Below are positions 6,527 to 14,942 of a DNA stretch of 64,000 bases, in pieces; the stretch's first letter is position 1, and each line of letters begins with the position of its first letter. The stretch is taken from the NCBI RefSeq assembly GCF_001423765.1, contig NZ_LMPG01000012.1, positions 156,400-220,399 on the forward strand, written 5' to 3'. A program made the translations under genes and the position numbers. The notes below the pieces were generated by a model, which ran no database searches, had not been told where the DNA came from, and saw only the letters and a list, made by a program, of their open reading frames with translations. This DNA is from Sphingomonas sp. Leaf343. GTDB taxonomy: Bacteria; Pseudomonadota; Alphaproteobacteria; Sphingomonadales; Sphingomonadaceae.

Positions 6527-8788
6527 TCAGCGACCGCCGGGGGGCAGGTTGGTCTCCAGATAGTTCGTCATCAGCGTGTAGAGGTGGAGCGTGGTGTTCT
6601 CCTTCTCGCTGATCGCGTGGGTGCGGTCGGGATAGGCCATCATCGAGAACTGCCGGTTCGCGCCGATCAGCTTGTCGGCGAGCTGTTCGGTGTTCTGATA
6701 GTGGACGTTGTCGTCGCCGGTGCCGTGGATGACGAGGAGGTTGCCCTTCAGGTTGGCGGCGTAGGTGATCGGGGAGCCATCGCGGAAGCCGGTCGGGTTG
6801 TCCTTCGGCAGGCCCATGTACCGCTCCTGATAGACGGTGTCGTACAGCGTCTGGTCGGCGACGGGCGCAACGGCGATGCCGGTTTTGAACAGCTCGGGGA
6901 AGCGGAACATCGCGTGCAGCGTACTCGATCCGCCGCCGCTCCAGCCCCAGATGCCGACGCGGGACGGGTCGATATAGGGGCGGTCGGCGAGCAGCTTGCG
7001 GACGCCGGCGGCGACGTCGATCGGGCCGAGGACGCCGATCTGGCGGTAGATGACCTTGCGCCACTCGCGGCCGCGCGGGGCTGGCGTGCCGCGGGGGTCG
7101 ATGCTGGCGACGATATAGCCCTTCTGGGCGAGCATCCGGTGCCACATCGCGCCGCGCCCGCCCCAGCGGTCGGCGACGGTCTGGCCGGCGGGCTCGCCGT
7201 AGACCTGCACCAGCAGCGGGTATTTCTTCGCGGGGTCGAAATTCGCGGGGCGGATGATCCAGGCGTCGAGCATCAGGCCCTTGCCGACGTCGAGGCGGGC
7301 GAACTCGGTCCCGGGCAGGCCGGCGGTCGTGACCGTGTCCTGGATCGCGGCGTTGCGGGCGAGGACGCGCGCGCTGCGCTGGGTCTGGAGGTCGACGATA
7401 TCGGTCATCGGCGCGGTGTCGAAGCGCGAGACGGTGTGCTTGGCCCAGCGTGCGCCGGGGGCGATGTCGTAGCTGTTCCAGCCGGCCTGCGCGGACGGGG
7501 TGACGCGCTCGACGCGGGGTTTGCCGGACAGGGCGGCGCGGTAGAGGTACAGCTGCGTCGGATTGTCGGGCGAGGCGGTGAAATAGGCCCAGCCGCTCGC
7601 CTCGTCGATCGTGAGCAGGTCGACGACGTCGAACTTGCCGGGCGTGCGCAGTTCCAGGCGCTTGCCGTCGCGCGAGGCGACGTAGAGATGCCGCCAGCCG
7701 TCGCGCTCGCTCATCCAGGTGAAGCCGGCGTCATTGCGGAGCCATTCGGGGGCTGCGTTCGCCTCGACCCAGGCGGCGTCCTTCTCCACGAACAGCGGCG
7801 TGGTCGAGCCGGTGGCGGGATCGCCGAGCATCACCTGATAGGTGTTCTGGAGGCGGTTGGCGTACTGGATGAAGACGCGGCCGGACTTGCCGGCCCAGCT
7901 CATCTGCGGGACGTAGTTCTGGCGCGGATCACCCTCCAGCCTGAACCACGTCGTCTCGCCGCCGGACACGTCGACCGCGCCCACGCGGACGGCGGAGTTG
8001 GCGGTGCCGGCCTTGGGGTACTGGATCGGGATGACCTTGGAATACTGGCCGCCGGTGTTCTGGATCATGTCGAACGTGCCGACCCCCGACGTGTCGAAGC
8101 GCCAATAGGCCAGCTTGCGCGAATCGGGGCTCCACGCAAACGCCTTGCGCAGGCCGAATTCCTCCTCATAAACCCAGTCGCCGACGCCGTTGACGATCAG
8201 GTCCGAACCGTCGCGCGTCAGCCGCGAAGGCGCACCGCCACCGGCTGGTTCCACATACAGGTCGTTGTCGCGGACATAGGCGATGCGGCTGCCGTCGGGG
8301 GAGAATTCGGCGTACATCAGTGTCTGCGGCGCGGCGTCGCCACCGATCTTGCGGAACGCCTTCGCGTCGAGGTCGAGCAGCCAGTAATCGCCGTACGCAT
8401 TGGTGCGGCGGAAGCGCTTCGTGTTGGTCGCGATCAGCAGGCGGCGCTCGTCGGAGGAGAAGCTGTAATCCTCGATCGCCACGGACTTGCCCGTCGCCTT
8501 GTCGACGAGATCATTCGCCGACACGACGACGCGGCGGTTCTGGCCGGTGACGTCGTAGCGGACGAGGTCGCTGCCATCCTTCACGTCCTTCGACGGCTCG
8601 ATCGCAAGATACCCCTGCCCGTCCTTCGTCCATTCGCCGGTGGCGCTGCTCTCGCCGCGGACCGCACTCTTGCCGAAAATCGTCTCGATCGTGAGCGGGG
8701 CCGCGACTTGCGCGAAGGCGGGGAGCGGCGCGAAGGCGGGGAGCGGCGCGAGCAGCAGGGCGAGCGTGACGAGCGCGGACGAACGCAT
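6527..8788 (-). CDS. Dipeptidyl-peptidase IV family serine peptidase (S9B)
   Basis: A 753-residue exported prolyl-type peptidase that removes X-Pro or X-Ala dipeptides. The signal peptide starts MRSSALVTLALLLAP and contains a duplicated APLPAF unit. An eight-bladed propeller follows (about residues 40-480), with the dipeptidyl-peptidase IV signature DWVYEEEFG, whose paired Glu bind the substrate amino group. The alpha/beta-hydrolase domain has Ser617 in GWSGGG, Asp about 692 in HGTGDDNVH and His724 in DRTHAIS. The ATG at 8788 is chosen for the signal peptide; the frame extends 75 codons further upstream without coding character. It reads away from rplK. Confidence 0.93.
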   Translation of the reverse strand: MRSSALVTLALLLAPLPAFAPLPAFAQVAAPLTIETIFGKSAVRGESSATGEWTKDGQGYLAIEPSKDVKDGSDLVRYDVTGQNRRVVVSANDLVDKATGKSVAIEDYSFSSDERRLLIATNTKRFRRTNAYGDYWLLDLDAKAFRKIGGDAAPQTLMYAEFSPDGSRIAYVRDNDLYVEPAGGGAPSRLTRDGSDLIVNGVGDWVYEEEFGLRKAFAWSPDSRKLAYWRFDTSGVGTFDMIQNTGGQYSKVIPIQYPKAGTANSAVRVGAVDVSGGETTWFRLEGDPRQNYVPQMSWAGKSGRVFIQYANRLQNTYQVMLGDPATGSTTPLFVEKDAAWVEANAAPEWLRNDAGFTWMSERDGWRHLYVASRDGKRLELRTPGKFDVVDLLTIDEASGWAYFTASPDNPTQLYLYRAALSGKPRVERVTPSAQAGWNSYDIAPGARWAKHTVSRFDTAPMTDIVDLQTQRSARVLARNAAIQDTVTTAGLPGTEFARLDVGKGLMLDAWIIRPANFDPAKKYPLLVQVYGEPAGQTVADRWGGRGAMWHRMLAQKGYIVASIDPRGTPAPRGREWRKVIYRQIGVLGPIDVAAGVRKLLADRPYIDPSRVGIWGWSGGGSSTLHAMFRFPELFKTGIAVAPVADQTLYDTVYQERYMGLPKDNPTGFRDGSPITYAANLKGNLLVIHGTGDDNVHYQNTEQLADKLIGANRQFSMMAYPDRTHAISEKENTTLHLYTLMTNYLETNLPPGGR
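8712..8747 (-). repeat. 18-bp tandem duplication in the peptidase signal peptide
   Basis: GCGAAGGCGGGGAGCGGC occurs twice in direct succession (8712-8729 and 8730-8747). It is in frame and duplicates six residues (PLPAFA) at the end of the signal peptide of the dipeptidyl-peptidase. The copies are identical, pointing to a recent slippage event. The duplication should be tolerated because it lengthens only the cleavage region. Confidence 0.9.
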
Positions 8789-9006
8789 GGATTGTACCCC
8801 CGGATATACGATTGTTGCGCGGACAGTAGCGGCGGATTCCCGCCCCGCAAGCGGATTGCTTTTTGCGGAGATGACCGGTAAGGCCCGTCGCTTCCAAGCA
8901 CATGCGACGGAAGCCTTTGCGGGAGGATGCGCGCATCCGTACGTACCGCTAAACTTGAACGGGCGGGGCGCTGTTGCGCTCGCAGCCTCTCTACAGAGTG
9001 AGATAC

Positions 9007-9438
9007 ATGGCAAAGAAGATCACAGGTTACATCAACCTGCAGGTTCCTGCCGGCGACGCGAAGCCCGCACCGCCGATCGGACCCGCGCTGGGTCAGCGCG
9101 GCGTAAACATCATGGAGTTCTGCAAGGCGTTCAACGCCGCGACGACCGACATGGCCAAGGGGACGCCGATCCCCACCAAGATCACGGTCTATGCCGACCG
9201 TTCGTTCAGCTTCGAGACGAAGACGCCGCCGGCGACCTTCCTCATCAAGCAGGCGATCAACATCAAGTCGGGCTCCAAGGAGCCGGGCAAGACGGTCGCG
9301 GGCAAGATCAAGCGTTCGCAGCTGTCGGAGATCGCGCAGGTCAAGATGAAGGACCTGAACGCGAACGACATCGACGCCGCGACGAAGATCATCGAAGGTT
9401 CGGCCCGCGCCATGGGCCTCGAAGTGACGGAGGGCTGA
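9007..9438 (+). CDS. rplK: 50S ribosomal protein L11
   Basis: A 143-residue L11. The N-terminal domain begins [16 protein letters not shown] with the [20 protein letters not shown] proline motif. The C-terminal RNA-binding domain includes [12 protein letters not shown] and ends [10 protein letters not shown]. It binds 23S rRNA at the GTPase-associated centre and is needed for RelA activation. The ATG at 9007 is supported by GAGTGAG six bases upstream and by alignment with the usual N-terminus. rplA follows after three bases. The 218-base leader back to 8788 holds the presumed promoter, but no clear -35/-10 stood out. Confidence 0.98.
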   Translation: MAKKITGYINLQVPAGDAKPAPPIGPALGQRGVNIMEFCKAFNAATTDMAKGTPIPTKITVYADRSFSFETKTPPATFLIKQAINIKSGSKEPGKTVAGKIKRSQLSEIAQVKMKDLNANDIDAATKIIEGSARAMGLEVTEG

Positions 9439-9441
9439 TCC

Positions 9442-10134
9442 ATGGCCAAGCTGACCAAGAAGCAGAAGACGCTGTCGATCAATCCCGAGCAGCTGCACGG
9501 CATCGACGAGGCGATCGCCCTCGCCCGCACCAACGCGACCGCCAAGTTCGACGAGACCATCGAGGTCGCGCTGAACCTGGGCGTCGATCCGCGTCACGCC
9601 GACCAGATGGTCCGCGGCGTCGTGAACCTGCCCAAGGGCACCGGCAAGACGGTGCGCGTCGGCGTGTTCGCCCGCGGCGCGAAGGCCGACGAAGCGCGTG
9701 AGGCGGGTGCCGACGTGGTCGGTGCCGAGGACCTGATGGAGATCATCCAGGGTGGCACGATCGACTTCGATCGCTGCATCGCGACCCCGGACCTGATGGG
9801 CGTCGTCGGTCGCCTCGGCAAGGTGCTGGGTCCGAAGGGCCTGATGCCGAACCCGAAGCTGGGCACCGTGACGATGAACGTCGCGCAGGCGGTCAAGGAC
9901 GCCAAGTCCGGCCAGGTCGAGTACCGCGTCGAGAAGGCCGGCATCATCCATTCGGGCATCGGCAAGGCGTCGTTCCCGGCCGAGGACCTGCGCGCGAACT
10001 TCGACGCGCTGGTCGACGCGGTCGTGCGGGCCAAGCCGTCGGGCGCGAAGGGCAAGTATGTCCGCAAGATCGCGCTGTCGTCGTCGATGGGTCCGGGGAT
10101 CAAGATCGACACGACCGAAGTCGCCGGCGCGTAA
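9442..10134 (+). CDS. rplA: 50S ribosomal protein L1
   Basis: A 230-residue L1 of normal length that binds 23S rRNA at the L1 stalk and, in many bacteria, represses its own operon mRNA. Signature segments are [53 protein letters not shown] and the C-terminal [19 protein letters not shown]. It is cotranscribed with rplK, and a strong terminator follows, so rplJ-rplL are not part of this transcript in the window. Confidence 0.98.
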   Translation: MAKLTKKQKTLSINPEQLHGIDEAIALARTNATAKFDETIEVALNLGVDPRHADQMVRGVVNLPKGTGKTVRVGVFARGAKADEAREAGADVVGAEDLMEIIQGGTIDFDRCIATPDLMGVVGRLGKVLGPKGLMPNPKLGTVTMNVAQAVKDAKSGQVEYRVEKAGIIHSGIGKASFPAEDLRANFDALVDAVVRAKPSGAKGKYVRKIALSSSMGPGIKIDTTEVAGA

Positions 10135-10173
10135 TCGCCGCCGGTTCCTTCCGGGTTCGGAAGGGATGAGATC

Positions 10174-10205
10174 AAGGGCCGCAGGAGTGATCCTGCGGCC
10201 CTTTT
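10174..10205 (+). terminator. Rho-independent terminator after rplA
   Basis: AAGGGCCGCAGGA and TCCTGCGGCCCTT form a 13-bp perfect stem with a GTGA loop and a short T run, 40 bases after the rplA stop. No gene is seen from here to 10390. Confidence 0.93.
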
Positions 10206-10390
10206 CCTGTGTAGCGGGGGTGCTGGCCGCCGACGCGAGGATTCAGTCGCCTTGCGGGCGATCGGTGCTGTTCGGCCGATCTGGATTGCCATCGTCGCGC
10301 CGATCCGCTGGCGGCCCCTTCGCCGATGTTAAGCCTTGGTTCGCGGAAACGATGGTCGGACGCCGACGTATCGGCCAGCTTCGTGGGTCG

Positions 10391-11320
10391 TCAGGATCCG
10401 GCAATCCCTATCGCGGCGTACGGCGGCCGATGCCCGATATAGGCACCATCGATCCGATCGATCGGCAGCCCGAGCGCGACCAGCCCGGTGATCCGTTTGC
10501 CGTAATAGGCCAGCAAGGCCCGGACGCCTCCGTCCACATCGCTGTCGCGCAGCTGCCGCGACGCCAGCAACCAGCCGCCACGGTCATATTTGATGACGTC
10601 CAGCCCGGCCAGCTTCTGGCAGTGCCGAAAGGTCGAACCATAGCTGAGACCCGTGATCGCAGCGATCCGGCGGACATCGATCGGCATGCGAAGCGCGTCC
10701 GGCGTCGGCTCGATCGCATAGGCCCGGCTCAGTGCGTCGTCTGTGGTGATATGGCGGACGTTGGCGACGATGATGACGATCCACACCAGCTTGCTGGTCC
10801 AGTCGGTGATCGGTTCGTGCGCGATCTCATAGGGCACCAGCGCGATGTCGAGGGCCGCCGCCATGGTGGCAGCGAGCAGCCCTGGCCGCGGAGCACCCTC
10901 CGGATGCCCGAAATCCAGGTCGGATGCCAGATCCTCGGCAAGCCTGATGAACCGATCGTGCGCGCCGGTCAGGAACGCCGTGATCGCCGGCGCTGCGGCG
11001 GGATGGTTGTTGATCGCGACCCCCTTGCCGGTCGCGATCACCAGGCCCTGCTCCTGCATCGCGGCGACATAGCGGTGGATCGAGGCGTAAGGGGCCGCCA
11101 GCGATTGCGAGATGGCGCGGACCGACATCGACTGGCGAAGCCCGGCAGGTCGTTCGATGACCTCGCCATTGACCCAGTCCGCCGCGCACCGGCTTAGCAG
11201 CAGCAGGGCCACCACGCCCCATTCGTACCGCCCCCGGCCCAGCTCGACCACGGCGAGCGTGGACGACAGCAGCCCCTCGTTGCCCAGTCGCGACAGTCGC
11301 CTGATCGGAAACGAGTCCAT
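10391..11320 (-). CDS. Putative two-HTH transcriptional regulator
   Basis: A 309-residue cytoplasmic protein. One winged-helix motif lies at about residues 66-100 (SVRAISQSLAAPYASIHRYV, then a GLVIATGKG wing). A second lies at about 212-255 (DVRRIAAITGLSYGSTFRHC, then DRGGWLL). Between them is a helical region with a W..KLVWIVIIVANVR segment. Each HTH resembles Crp/IclR-type recognition helices, but no ligand-binding domain is recognised. It is transcribed away from the PEP-CTERM gene at 11498, and a palindrome lies in the shared upstream region. Regulator function is inferred. Confidence 0.7.
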   Translation of the reverse strand: MDSFPIRRLSRLGNEGLLSSTLAVVELGRGRYEWGVVALLLLSRCAADWVNGEVIERPAGLRQSMSVRAISQSLAAPYASIHRYVAAMQEQGLVIATGKGVAINNHPAAAPAITAFLTGAHDRFIRLAEDLASDLDFGHPEGAPRPGLLAATMAAALDIALVPYEIAHEPITDWTSKLVWIVIIVANVRHITTDDALSRAYAIEPTPDALRMPIDVRRIAAITGLSYGSTFRHCQKLAGLDVIKYDRGGWLLASRQLRDSDVDGGVRALLAYYGKRITGLVALGLPIDRIDGAYIGHRPPYAAIGIAGS

Positions 11321-11408
11321 GCGTCCCTCATACCCATCCGACGTCCCCGACGACAGGTGGCGGCGATCGGATGCCCCAAAGCGGCACGCGGTCCATTCCG
11401 GATACTCC

Positions 11409-11430
11409 GGTCGTTTACACGGTGTAGACC
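11409..11430. promoter_or_regulatory. Palindromic site between divergent genes
   Basis: GGTCGTTTACACGGTGTAGACC is nearly symmetric about the central G (TACAC-G-GTGTA perfect, flanks GT/AC with one mismatch). It lies 68 bases before the PEP-CTERM start and 89 bases before the start of the two-HTH regulator. It is a plausible operator for either gene; this is inferred from symmetry and position only. Confidence 0.4.
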
Positions 11431-11497
11431 ATCGCTATCTGGTCCGGCCTTCAGTTCGCGTCCGGATCGTCCGACGCGGCATTTTCTTGGGGGCAAT

Positions 11498-12199
11498 ATG
11501 AACATCAGGGCATCCGCACGTATTCTGGCAGCGATCCTGGCCAGCGTTACGGCCGCAAGTGGTGCAAGCGCCGCGACGTACGAAATAAAGGATGGCAAGC
11601 TGGTGGCGATCCGTGGAATTTACGGGCATCCCGTGGCCTCCGATTTCGCGGATGCCAATCGGCTGGGCAACCGAGCCATATTCGTCACGCCCGACGGCAC
11701 CTTCGAGAGGCTTTCCGATGTCGAATTCGTCGATGGAACCTGCCTCGACATCTTCGGCAAATGCAGATCCATGGACGGTTTCTCGCCGCGCCCCATCAGA
11801 GTGTTGAACAATTTCATCGATCTCATGAAAGATGGGGTGAAGATCAATGGAAAGATCTATGATTTCGCCAGCAGTCCCACGCTCATCAATGGATGCGAGA
11901 GTACGGTGTCCTGTGCGGTTATCGTCGGCTCTCGCTACGCCGACTTCGACAAGGTGGATGCCATCAAGCATATCATCAACGCCGTGGGCGGCAACTCCAG
12001 CGTCGACGTCCCGAAGAGCGACGCCACCGTCGACACCAGGACGCTCAGCGGCACGACGTTCGCTCGCTACACCTCCTATACCAAGCTCGTCACCACCGTT
12101 CCCGAACCCGCCACCTGGGCGATGATGCTGCTCGGTTTCGGCACGATCGGCGGTGCGGCCCGCTATCGCCGCAAATCGCGGACCGTTTCGTTCGTCTGA
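11498..12199 (+). CDS. PEPxxWA-CTERM exported protein
   Basis: A 233-residue exported protein with signal peptide MNIRASARILAAILASVTAA ending ASA. The body is beta-rich and has four Cys (GTCLDIFGKC, NGCESTVSC), probably two disulfides. It ends VPEPATWAMMLLGFGTIGG, then RYRRK, a classic PEP-CTERM sorting tail. The reading frame is open upstream, but the ATG at 11498 starts the signal peptide and follows TTGGGGGCA. A perfect terminator follows. Processing by an exosortase encoded elsewhere is expected from the family. The binding partner is unknown. Confidence 0.85.
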   Translation: MNIRASARILAAILASVTAASGASAATYEIKDGKLVAIRGIYGHPVASDFADANRLGNRAIFVTPDGTFERLSDVEFVDGTCLDIFGKCRSMDGFSPRPIRVLNNFIDLMKDGVKINGKIYDFASSPTLINGCESTVSCAVIVGSRYADFDKVDAIKHIINAVGGNSSVDVPKSDATVDTRTLSGTTFARYTSYTKLVTTVPEPATWAMMLLGFGTIGGAARYRRKSRTVSFV

Positions 12200-12220
12200 A
12201 CACCCCTTCGGGCCTGACAA

Positions 12221-12252
12221 GAAAGCCGTCGGTCGAAAGACCGGCGGCTTTC
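12221..12252 (+). terminator. Terminator after the second PEP-CTERM gene
   Basis: GAAAGCCGTCGGTC pairs with GACCGGCGGCTTTC around GAAA, with one G-T wobble, 21 bases past the stop codon. The following bases 12253-12451 show no gene. Confidence 0.88.
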
Positions 12253-12451
12253 CTGTGTCCAGCAACATGACCGGCCGCTCATGGTGGCTGCGGCCGGCAT
12301 GCCACGCATCGCGGACAGGACCGGGGGGCTGGACTTGGCCCGGTCCGGCGCGCCAGGTCCTGTGGGGATCTTCCTCAAGGGCGGTCATCGGGGGTAAGGG
12401 CGGCGTTCAACACCGACCCGGAGCCGTGTCATTCCCGATCCTCGCCGCATA

Positions 12452-12892
12452 TTGGTCGATGCCGATGCCTGTCCGGTGAAGGACGAGATCTACCGCGTGG
12501 CGTGGCGCGTGGGGGTGGCGGTGGTGATCGTCAGCAACCAGCATCTGCGCATTCCGGCGCATCCGCTGGTCAGCCGCGTCGTGGTGAGCGACGGGTTCGA
12601 TGCGGCGGACGACTGGATCGCGGAGCAGTCCGACGCGCGCTGCGTGGTGGTTACGGCGGATATCCTGTTGGCGGACCGGTGCCTGAAAGCGGGCGCCACC
12701 GTGCTGTCGCCGACGGGGAAGCCGTTCACGGCGGCGTCGATCGGCGGGGCGATCGCGACGCGGGCGATCATGGCGGACCTGCGCGCGGGCGGGGATCAAC
12801 TGGGTGGGCCGGCACCGTTCCAGAAGGCGGACCGGTCGCGGTTCCTGTCGGCGCTGGATGCGGCGTTGGTTAAGTTGGGGCGGTCGGTGTGA
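12452..12892 (+). CDS. YaiI/YqxD family protein (DUF188)
   Basis: A 146-residue protein of the DUF188 family. These are small PIN-like folds with conserved acidic residues and no settled function. Signatures are VDADACPVKDEI at the very N-terminus, VVSDGFDAADDWIAEQ, VVTADILLADRCL and SPTGKPFTAASIGGAIATRA. The TTG at 12452 is the only sensible start, as it places VDADACPV right after the initiator. No good ribosome site is visible, so translation may be weak. It is convergent with hslU, sharing a perfect hairpin between them. Confidence 0.88.
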   Translation: MVDADACPVKDEIYRVAWRVGVAVVIVSNQHLRIPAHPLVSRVVVSDGFDAADDWIAEQSDARCVVVTADILLADRCLKAGATVLSPTGKPFTAASIGGAIATRAIMADLRAGGDQLGGPAPFQKADRSRFLSALDAALVKLGRSV

Positions 12893-12926
12893 CCGCTCCC
12901 CCTCTCCCGAGGAGAGGGGGAGCGGT
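12892..12926. terminator. Bidirectional hairpin between DUF188 gene and hslU
   Basis: A perfect 16-bp inverted repeat (ACCGCTCCCCCTCTCC and GGAGAGGGGGAGCGGT) with a 3-base loop. It fills the gap between two convergent stop codons. Its first base is the last base of the DUF188 stop. There is no T run, so intrinsic termination would be imperfect. It also looks like the GC-rich palindromic repeats elsewhere in the window. Confidence 0.7.
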
Positions 12927-12928
12927 AC

Positions 12929-14224
12929 TTACAGCACGAAGCGGCTGAGGTCGGTATTGCGCGCAATGCTGGCGAGTTGCTGGTCGACATAGGCGCCGTC
13001 GACGACCAGCGTCTGGCCGGCGCGGTCCTCGGCGTCGAAGCTGACGTCCTCCAGCAGCTTTTCCATGACCGTCTGGAGGCGACGGGCACCGATATTCTCG
13101 ACCTCGCCATTCACCTCCGCGGCGATGCGGGCGACGGCGGCGATGCCGTCCTCGGTGAACTCGACCGTGACCTCCTCGGTGGCGAGCAGCGCCTTGTACT
13201 GGAGCGGCAGCGATGCCTTGGTGTCGGACAGGATCGCGACGAAATCGGCCTCGGTCAGGCCCTTGAGTTCGACGCGGATCGGCAGGCGACCCTGAAGTTC
13301 GGGCAGCAGGTCGCTGGGCTTGGCGACGTGGAACGCGCCCGATGCGATGAAGAGGATGTGGTCGGTCTTCATCGGGCCGTATTTGGTGGCGACCGTCGTC
13401 CCCTCGATCAGCGGCAGCAGGTCGCGCTGCACGCCCTCGCGGCTGACGGAGCCGCCGCGCACGTCGCTGACCGCGATCTTGTCGATCTCGTCGAGGAAGA
13501 CGATGCCGTTCGCCTCCGCGTCGGCCAGCGCGGTGCGGCTGACCTCGTCCTGATCGAGGCGCTTGTCGGCCTCCTCCTCGACCAATTTGTCCCATGCGGC
13601 GCGGACGGTGAGCTTGCGGCGTTTGAGCTGCTGACCGCCGCCGAACGACTTCATCATCTCGCCCAGATTTATCATCTGCGGCGCGCCGCCGGGGATGTCG
13701 AAGGGCATGGCCGGGGCCTGCTCGACCTCGATTTCGACCTCGGCATTGTCGAGGTGGCCGTCGCGGAAGCGCTGCTTGAAGCTCTCGCGTGTCGCCTGGC
13801 TGGACCCCTTGCCGGTCAGCGCGTCGAGCAGGCGGTCGAGCGCGGCCTCCTCCGCCTTGTCCTTGACGGCGGAGCGGCGACGTTCCTTTTCAAGGCGGAT
13901 CGCTTCCTCGACAAGGTCGCGGGCGATCTGTTCGACGTCGCGACCGACATAGCCGACCTCGGTGAACTTGGTCGCCTCGACCTTGACGAAGGGCGCGTCG
14001 GCCAGCTTGGCGAGACGGCGGCTGATCTCTGTCTTGCCGCAGCCGGTGGGCCCGATCATCAGGATGTTCTTCGGCGTGACCTCGTCGCGGAGATCCGCGC
14101 CGAGACGCTGACGCCGCCAGCGGTTGCGGAGCGCGACGGCGACCGCGCGCTTGGCATCGGACTGGCCGATGATGTGCGCGTCGAGCGCGGCGACGATGGC
14201 TTTCGGGGTGAGCTGGTCGTTCAT
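12929..14224 (-). CDS. hslU: HslU ATPase subunit of the HslVU protease
   Basis: A 431-residue AAA+ unfoldase that feeds substrates to HslV. Features are [20 protein letters not shown] at the N-terminus, Walker [16 protein letters not shown] near residue 60, a GYVGRDVEQ pore-loop segment near residue 90, the variable I domain (about 110-235), Walker [12 protein letters not shown] and the sensor region [12 protein letters not shown] near residue 390. The C-terminus SRFVL is the tail that inserts into HslV. The start at 14224 ([10 protein letters not shown]) matches relatives; an ATG five codons upstream (14239) is a weaker alternative. It follows hslV. Confidence 0.97.
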   Translation of the reverse strand: MNDQLTPKAIVAALDAHIIGQSDAKRAVAVALRNRWRRQRLGADLRDEVTPKNILMIGPTGCGKTEISRRLAKLADAPFVKVEATKFTEVGYVGRDVEQIARDLVEEAIRLEKERRRSAVKDKAEEAALDRLLDALTGKGSSQATRESFKQRFRDGHLDNAEVEIEVEQAPAMPFDIPGGAPQMINLGEMMKSFGGGQQLKRRKLTVRAAWDKLVEEEADKRLDQDEVSRTALADAEANGIVFLDEIDKIAVSDVRGGSVSREGVQRDLLPLIEGTTVATKYGPMKTDHILFIASGAFHVAKPSDLLPELQGRLPIRVELKGLTEADFVAILSDTKASLPLQYKALLATEEVTVEFTEDGIAAVARIAAEVNGEVENIGARRLQTVMEKLLEDVSFDAEDRAGQTLVVDGAYVDQQLASIARNTDLSRFVL

Positions 14225-14246
14225 GGCCAAGGGGTTCATTTCACAG

Positions 14247-14280
14247 GAAGTGGAGACGCGAAGTGGAGGAAGTGGAGGCG
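14247..14280. repeat. GAAGTGGAG nonamer repeats between hslV and hslU
   Basis: Three direct copies of GAAGTGGAG lie at 14247, 14260 and 14269. The stretch 14258-14280 is identical over 23 bases to 61811-61833, which is inside another gene. In this gap it lies just upstream of hslU on the transcribed strand, giving a pyrimidine-rich leader. Confidence 0.75.
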
Positions 14281-14297
14281 CTGGCGCGCTCCATCTC

Positions 14298-14864
14298 TCA
14301 CCCGCTGCTGTCCAGCGTCTCGATCGTGAGGCGGTCGTTGGTGTAGACGCAGACCTCCGCGGCGATCGCCATCGCCTTGCGGCAGATCGTCTCCGCATCG
14401 GCTTCGTAATCGACCAGCGCGCGGGCGGCGGCGAGCGCGTAATTGCCGCCCGAGCCGATCGCGGCGACGCCGTTCTCCGGCTCCAGCACGTCGCCGTTAC
14501 CCGTCAGGATCAGCGTCACGTCCTTGTCGGCGACGATCATCATCGCCTCCAGATTGCGGAGGTATTTGTCGGTGCGCCAGTCCTTCGCCAGTTCGACGGC
14601 GGAGCGCAGAAGCTGGCCCTGATGCTGTTCCAGCTTGCGCTCCAGCCGCTCGAACAGGGTGAAGGCGTCCGCCGTCGCCCCCGCGAAGCCGCCGACGACC
14701 GCGCCGTCAGCACCCAGCCGCCGCACCTTGCGCGCGTTGGGTTTCATGACCGTCTGGCCCATGGAAACCTGTCCGTCGCCGATGACGACGACCTTACCGT
14801 TGCGACGGACGGACAGGATGGTGGTGCCATGCCATACCGGCATGGAGGATTCGTTCCCGCTCAT
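14298..14864 (-). CDS. hslV: HslV peptidase subunit
   Basis: A 188-residue proteasome-like threonine peptidase. The active-site Thr is residue 14 in [16 protein letters not shown], so a 13-residue propeptide must be removed. Other signatures are [49 protein letters not shown] and [16 protein letters not shown]. With HslU it forms the cytoplasmic HslVU protease. It is the first gene of the hslV-hslU pair; phaR ends 78 bases upstream on the same strand. An internal Met at position 8 would shorten the propeptide but not remove it. Confidence 0.97.
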   Translation of the reverse strand: MSGNESSMPVWHGTTILSVRRNGKVVVIGDGQVSMGQTVMKPNARKVRRLGADGAVVGGFAGATADAFTLFERLERKLEQHQGQLLRSAVELAKDWRTDKYLRNLEAMMIVADKDVTLILTGNGDVLEPENGVAAIGSGGNYALAAARALVDYEADAETICRKAMAIAAEVCVYTNDRLTIETLDSSG

Positions 14865-14942
14865 GCTGCGTCATATGGGGGGCTGGCCGGCGGGTGCAAA
14901 GAGGGGTGGTGGATGCCGGGACCAGCCCGGCGTGACGGACGA

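Noticed and set aside
5531..8881. A 1116-codon open frame on the + strand
   Set aside because: It is antisense to the HTH-module protein and the dipeptidyl-peptidase, which have clear motifs; its product is a Gly/Arg/Val-rich string with no domains, typical of high-GC antisense frames.
12929..14864. Possible clpQY/hslVU heat-shock promoter upstream of hslV
   Set aside because: The 78-base gap to phaR contains a GCCGGG/CCCGGC palindrome but no sigma-32-like boxes.
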